64,000 bases of DNA from JBCCGL01 sp039029275. Its GTDB lineage: Bacteria > Pseudomonadota > Gammaproteobacteria > JBCCGL01. Location: positions 124,001-188,000 of the forward strand of contig JBCCGL010000008.1 of NCBI GenBank assembly GCA_039029275.1. The letters run 5' to 3'. Shown piece by piece: positions 61,548 to 64,000 of the stretch. The notes under the pieces are model-generated. The model searched no databases and was not told where the DNA came from. It saw only the letters and a program-made list of their open reading frames with translations. Made by a program: the position numbers and the translations under genes. Every line of letters begins with the position of its first letter. The first letter of the stretch is position 1.

Positions 61548-62798
61548 CTATTGTTGATCCGCCTCGGCGGCATCCTCGTCCATAAGTTCCGGCACCAACT
61601 CCACCACCATAGGGGAGGTGCGCGGCATCGGTGCGTAGGCTGACTGGTCTTCAACGCTGATGCTCTCGCGCTGCATCATGCGCCATAGCGTCCACATCGC
61701 GGTAATCAGTGCGACGAGCAGCGTGAAGGTAAACAACCCTGCTTTTTCCAGCACGCTGTTGAACAGCGCGGCCAGTAACGGTCCGGAGGCGGCGCCGATG
61801 CCGTACACCACTAACAGGCCGGCGTTGGCGCGCACGCGCTGGTCGGAGTCGGCATGGTCGTTCAAGTGCGCTGATGAAATCGAGTACAAGGGCCACGCGG
61901 CCGCGCCAAAGCACAGCGCCAATACGTACAGGGTTGGACCGCTTTCCTGAATCAGGCTCAAACCGGCGCTGCTGATTGCAACCGTAGTGAGGACGACCAG
62001 GAGCGCAATTCGCCGGTCGATAGTGTCGGATAGTTTGCCAAACGGCCACATGCCGACTACTGCGCCGCCCAGAAGCATGAACATAAAGAAGGTTACAGCG
62101 TCTACGTCCAGCCCCAGGTATTTGGCGTAAACAGGCCCGAGGCCATAGGCTGCGCCCTGCACCGCGCCGGTCGCGAGCGACGCGACAATCGCCAGCGGCG
62201 AGATCGTCCACAGTTCGCGCAGGTCGAGTTTGGAGAGTTGCGGCGGTGGCGGTGCATCCACCTTGGTGATCGCAATCGGCACGACCGCGAGTGACGCCAG
62301 CACTGACACCAGTACGAACAGCGTCAGGCCGGTCGTATCGGGCACGTTCAGTATCAGTTGACCCAGCGACACCATCATCATCACCAGCAGCGCGTAGATG
62401 GAAAACACCTGTCCGCGAATCTCGTTGGTGGATTTTTCATTGATCCAGCTTTCGGCGCAGATGTACATTCCCACCATGCACACGCCTTCGATGGTGCGCA
62501 GCAATGTCCACGCATACGGGTCAACCCAGAACGGGTGTATCAGAAGCGCCGCCGAGAACGTCGAGCCAAATGCCGCGAACGCGCGGATGTACCCAATACT
62601 TGTAATCAGGCGCTGGGCGTAAAACGGTCCCGCGATCATTCCCGCGAAGTAACCGGATGAGATAAACCCAACCGCAATCGACGAGAAGCCGGCTTCGGAA
62701 ATTCTAAGCGCCAACAGCGTGCCAGCGGCGCCATTGCCCAGGGCCAGCACGCCAATGCTGAGGAAAAGGCTGAACATCAAAACAATTGCTTGCAGCAT
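61548..62798 (-). CDS. MFS transporter (YcaD-like)
   Basis: A 416-residue major-facilitator protein with about twelve hydrophobic segments. Early motifs are LRISEAGFSSIAVGFISSGY and GPFYAQRLITSIGYIRAFAA, and the loop motif GKLSDTIDRRIALL is typical. The acidic C-terminal tail (ELVPELMDEDAAEADQQ) is long. The substrate is unknown. It lies upstream of the riboswitch on the same strand but not under its control in an obvious way. Confidence 0.85.
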   Translation of the reverse strand: MLQAIVLMFSLFLSIGVLALGNGAAGTLLALRISEAGFSSIAVGFISSGYFAGMIAGPFYAQRLITSIGYIRAFAAFGSTFSAALLIHPFWVDPYAWTLLRTIEGVCMVGMYICAESWINEKSTNEIRGQVFSIYALLVMMMVSLGQLILNVPDTTGLTLFVLVSVLASLAVVPIAITKVDAPPPPQLSKLDLRELWTISPLAIVASLATGAVQGAAYGLGPVYAKYLGLDVDAVTFFMFMLLGGAVVGMWPFGKLSDTIDRRIALLVVLTTVAISSAGLSLIQESGPTLYVLALCFGAAAWPLYSISSAHLNDHADSDQRVRANAGLLVVYGIGAASGPLLAALFNSVLEKAGLFTFTLLVALITAMWTLWRMMQRESISVEDQSAYAPMPRTSPMVVELVPELMDEDAAEADQQ

Positions 62799-62909
62799 GG
62801 CTCTCGCCTTTTCTTAATCGGTTCGCCGCGGGTGCCGAACTTTACGGCTTAAATGCACACGCGGATATAGATGAAAACGCCGTATTTGTCGCGCGCGTTT
62901 TAGATTAGG

Positions 62910-63644
62910 TTATCCGTCGGCGGATTTTGCCTGCTGCGACATGGCAACAACGCGCGGGCGCAGTTGCGCGGCGCTGGTTAAGGGCGGATCAAATGCGACG
63001 CGCAGGGTTTCGGCCTGCTGCTCGCTCGAGGCCCTGATGTCCATCCCAAGACTGTCGAGGTCGAGCAGATACGCCTCGGTCGCCCAATCTGCGCCACCAA
63101 AAAATTGCGCGTACAGCAGAATACTGTCGCGGTGATCGTCGTTCATGTGCTCGACTGCGCCGGGTGCGATTTCCCACACGGGGTCGGGTTCGGCTTGCGC
63201 GTATTGGTCGGTCGTCAACCAGTCCATGCGGCCAAAGCCCGCGATGTAACGCACGCGTTTTACCTCCAGGCAGTAAAAGTGAAAGTCGCCGAGCGAGAGG
63301 TACAGCTCGGCATCCGGATGGCGCGCGATGTATTCGTCGCGTTCGCTATCGTTCGCGTCGTACAGTTCGGCGATGCCTTGCAGCGCAACACGCGGTCGCG
63401 CGAGCGCGTCATCTGTGTGGATATGCGGCGCGATTGTGATGCTGGCGCGCGCGTCGCGATCCAGAAACTGCCGGTGTTCGGCAAGGCGACTCATCAACAG
63501 CAGGGCGTTGCCATTTGCAAGCGGTGAAACTTCGACGACCGACGTGTAGGGGTGGCCGTTTTCGTCGAGCGTCGCGAGGACCGCCCGCGAGGCCTGTTGC
63601 ACAAGCGTGCGGGCCGCCTGCGCCAATGTAATCTGCGTGGTCAT
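62910..63644 (-). CDS. HugZ-like pyridoxamine 5'-phosphate oxidase-fold protein with DUF2470
   Basis: A 244-residue protein with an N-terminal FMN-binding split-barrel domain (LVQQASRAVLATLDENGHPY, VVEVSPLANGNALLLMSRLA, IAGFGRMDW) and a C-terminal DUF2470 domain (VEHMNDDHRDSILLYAQFFG). This is the HugZ/HutZ architecture linked to heme degradation or storage. No heme uptake genes are adjacent, so that role is inferred from the family. Divergent from ttcA. Confidence 0.85.
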   Translation of the reverse strand: MTTQITLAQAARTLVQQASRAVLATLDENGHPYTSVVEVSPLANGNALLLMSRLAEHRQFLDRDARASITIAPHIHTDDALARPRVALQGIAELYDANDSERDEYIARHPDAELYLSLGDFHFYCLEVKRVRYIAGFGRMDWLTTDQYAQAEPDPVWEIAPGAVEHMNDDHRDSILLYAQFFGGADWATEAYLLDLDSLGMDIRASSEQQAETLRVAFDPPLTSAAQLRPRVVAMSQQAKSADG

Positions 63645-63718
63645 TACGCAAGTGTAGTGAAAACTGCCTGCGGGCGAAATTCCCTTATAATCACCGCACG
63701 CAATACCCGAGCCATTCC

Positions 63719-64000
63719 GTGGAACCCGAGATTATCAAAACCAGCGTGCGCCTGAACAAGCTGCAGAAGCGCCTGCGCCGTTTAACCGGCAAAGCCGTCG
63801 AGGACTTCGGCATGATCGAGGACGGCGACAAAGTAATGGTGTGCCTATCTGGCGGCAAAGATTCCTACACCATGCTCGACATTCTTATCGGCCTGCAAAA
63901 AAGCGCGCCGGTAAATTTCGAGCTGGTTGCAGTTAACCTCGATCAAAAACAGCCGGACTTTCCCGAGCACGTTCTGCCGGAGTACCTTAAATCGCTCGGC
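63719..64000 (+). CDS. ttcA: tRNA 2-thiocytidine(32) synthetase TtcA (partial)
   Basis: The frame opens at GTG 63719 and runs off the right edge, giving 94 residues. The PP-loop motif SGGKDSYTMLDIL is present after KRLRRLTGKAVEDFGMIEDG, the usual TtcA start; VAVNLDQKQPDFP follows. TtcA thiolates C32 of some tRNAs using an Fe-S cluster and ATP. The cluster cysteines lie beyond the window. Confidence 0.93.
   Translation, partial: MEPEIIKTSVRLNKLQKRLRRLTGKAVEDFGMIEDGDKVMVCLSGGKDSYTMLDILIGLQKSAPVNFELVAVNLDQKQPDFPEHVLPEYLKSLG

Noticed and set aside
1..64000. CRISPR arrays, prophage, insertion sequences, rRNA or tRNA genes
   Set aside because: No spaced direct-repeat array, transposase, integrase or RNA-gene signature was found by reading.

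Overview
This window is the replication-origin neighbourhood of a gammaproteobacterial chromosome plus about 45 kb of metabolic and accessory genes. Support for that lineage is the conserved gene order ubiD–SH3 protein–prlC–gyrB–recF–dnaN–dnaA on the minus strand facing rpmH–rnpA–yidD–yidC–mnmE on the plus strand, together with a TIGR04211-type SH3 protein, a BtuFCD importer and ttcA. The catabolic genes for methylated quaternary ammonium or sulfonium compounds and the three photolyase-family genes suggest an aerobic, light-exposed, probably marine bacterium. I cannot name the genus.

Layout. 1–13767: replication, ribosome and membrane-insertion core. A cluster of DnaA boxes and an AT-rich stretch between dnaN and dnaA (8079–8293) is the best oriC candidate. 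13882–16566: a tight four-gene minus-strand operon (EamA transporter, MOSC, DinB-like, GNAT). 17280–19616: a two-gene signalling unit, a membrane c-heme/HAMP sensor followed by a soluble Ser/Thr kinase with a duplicated C-terminal module. 19768–26699: D-2-hydroxyacid dehydrogenase/HAD pair, a PadR/HAAS pair with a clear operator-like inverted repeat, a thiamine-binding-like protein, a spermidine-synthase-like protein, a methionine-type aminotransferase and a CSS-EAL phosphodiesterase. 27202–30083: a photolyase without the N-terminal antenna domain, a small zinc-ribbon DUF2256 gene and an Fe-S (PhrB-type) photolyase. 30392–35957: an orphan HyuA, small membrane proteins, a nitroreductase, and an AraC/SDR divergent pair.

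35960–43019 is the most coherent catabolic block: a DmdA/GcvT-like demethylase, a GlxA-type regulator, a CntA/GbcA-like Rieske oxygenase, two paralogous SDRs, a BKACE (DUF849) enzyme and an L-carnitine-dehydrogenase-like enzyme. The simplest reading is carnitine to glycine betaine to dimethylglycine, but the exact substrate is inference.

43216–48846: a multi-PAS histidine kinase, a class I CPD photolyase, a methyltransferase and a branched-chain aminotransferase-like enzyme. 48885–54711: a run of small plus-strand genes, many of unknown function and visibly AT-richer. 54726–57590: a fatty-acid-hydroxylase/PanB-like operon with a divergent LysR regulator. 57749–61448: OsmC and a cobalamin-riboswitch-controlled BtuD–BtuF–BtuC operon. 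61548–64000: an MFS transporter, a HugZ-like protein and the start of ttcA. No rRNA, tRNA, CRISPR array, prophage or insertion sequence was seen.
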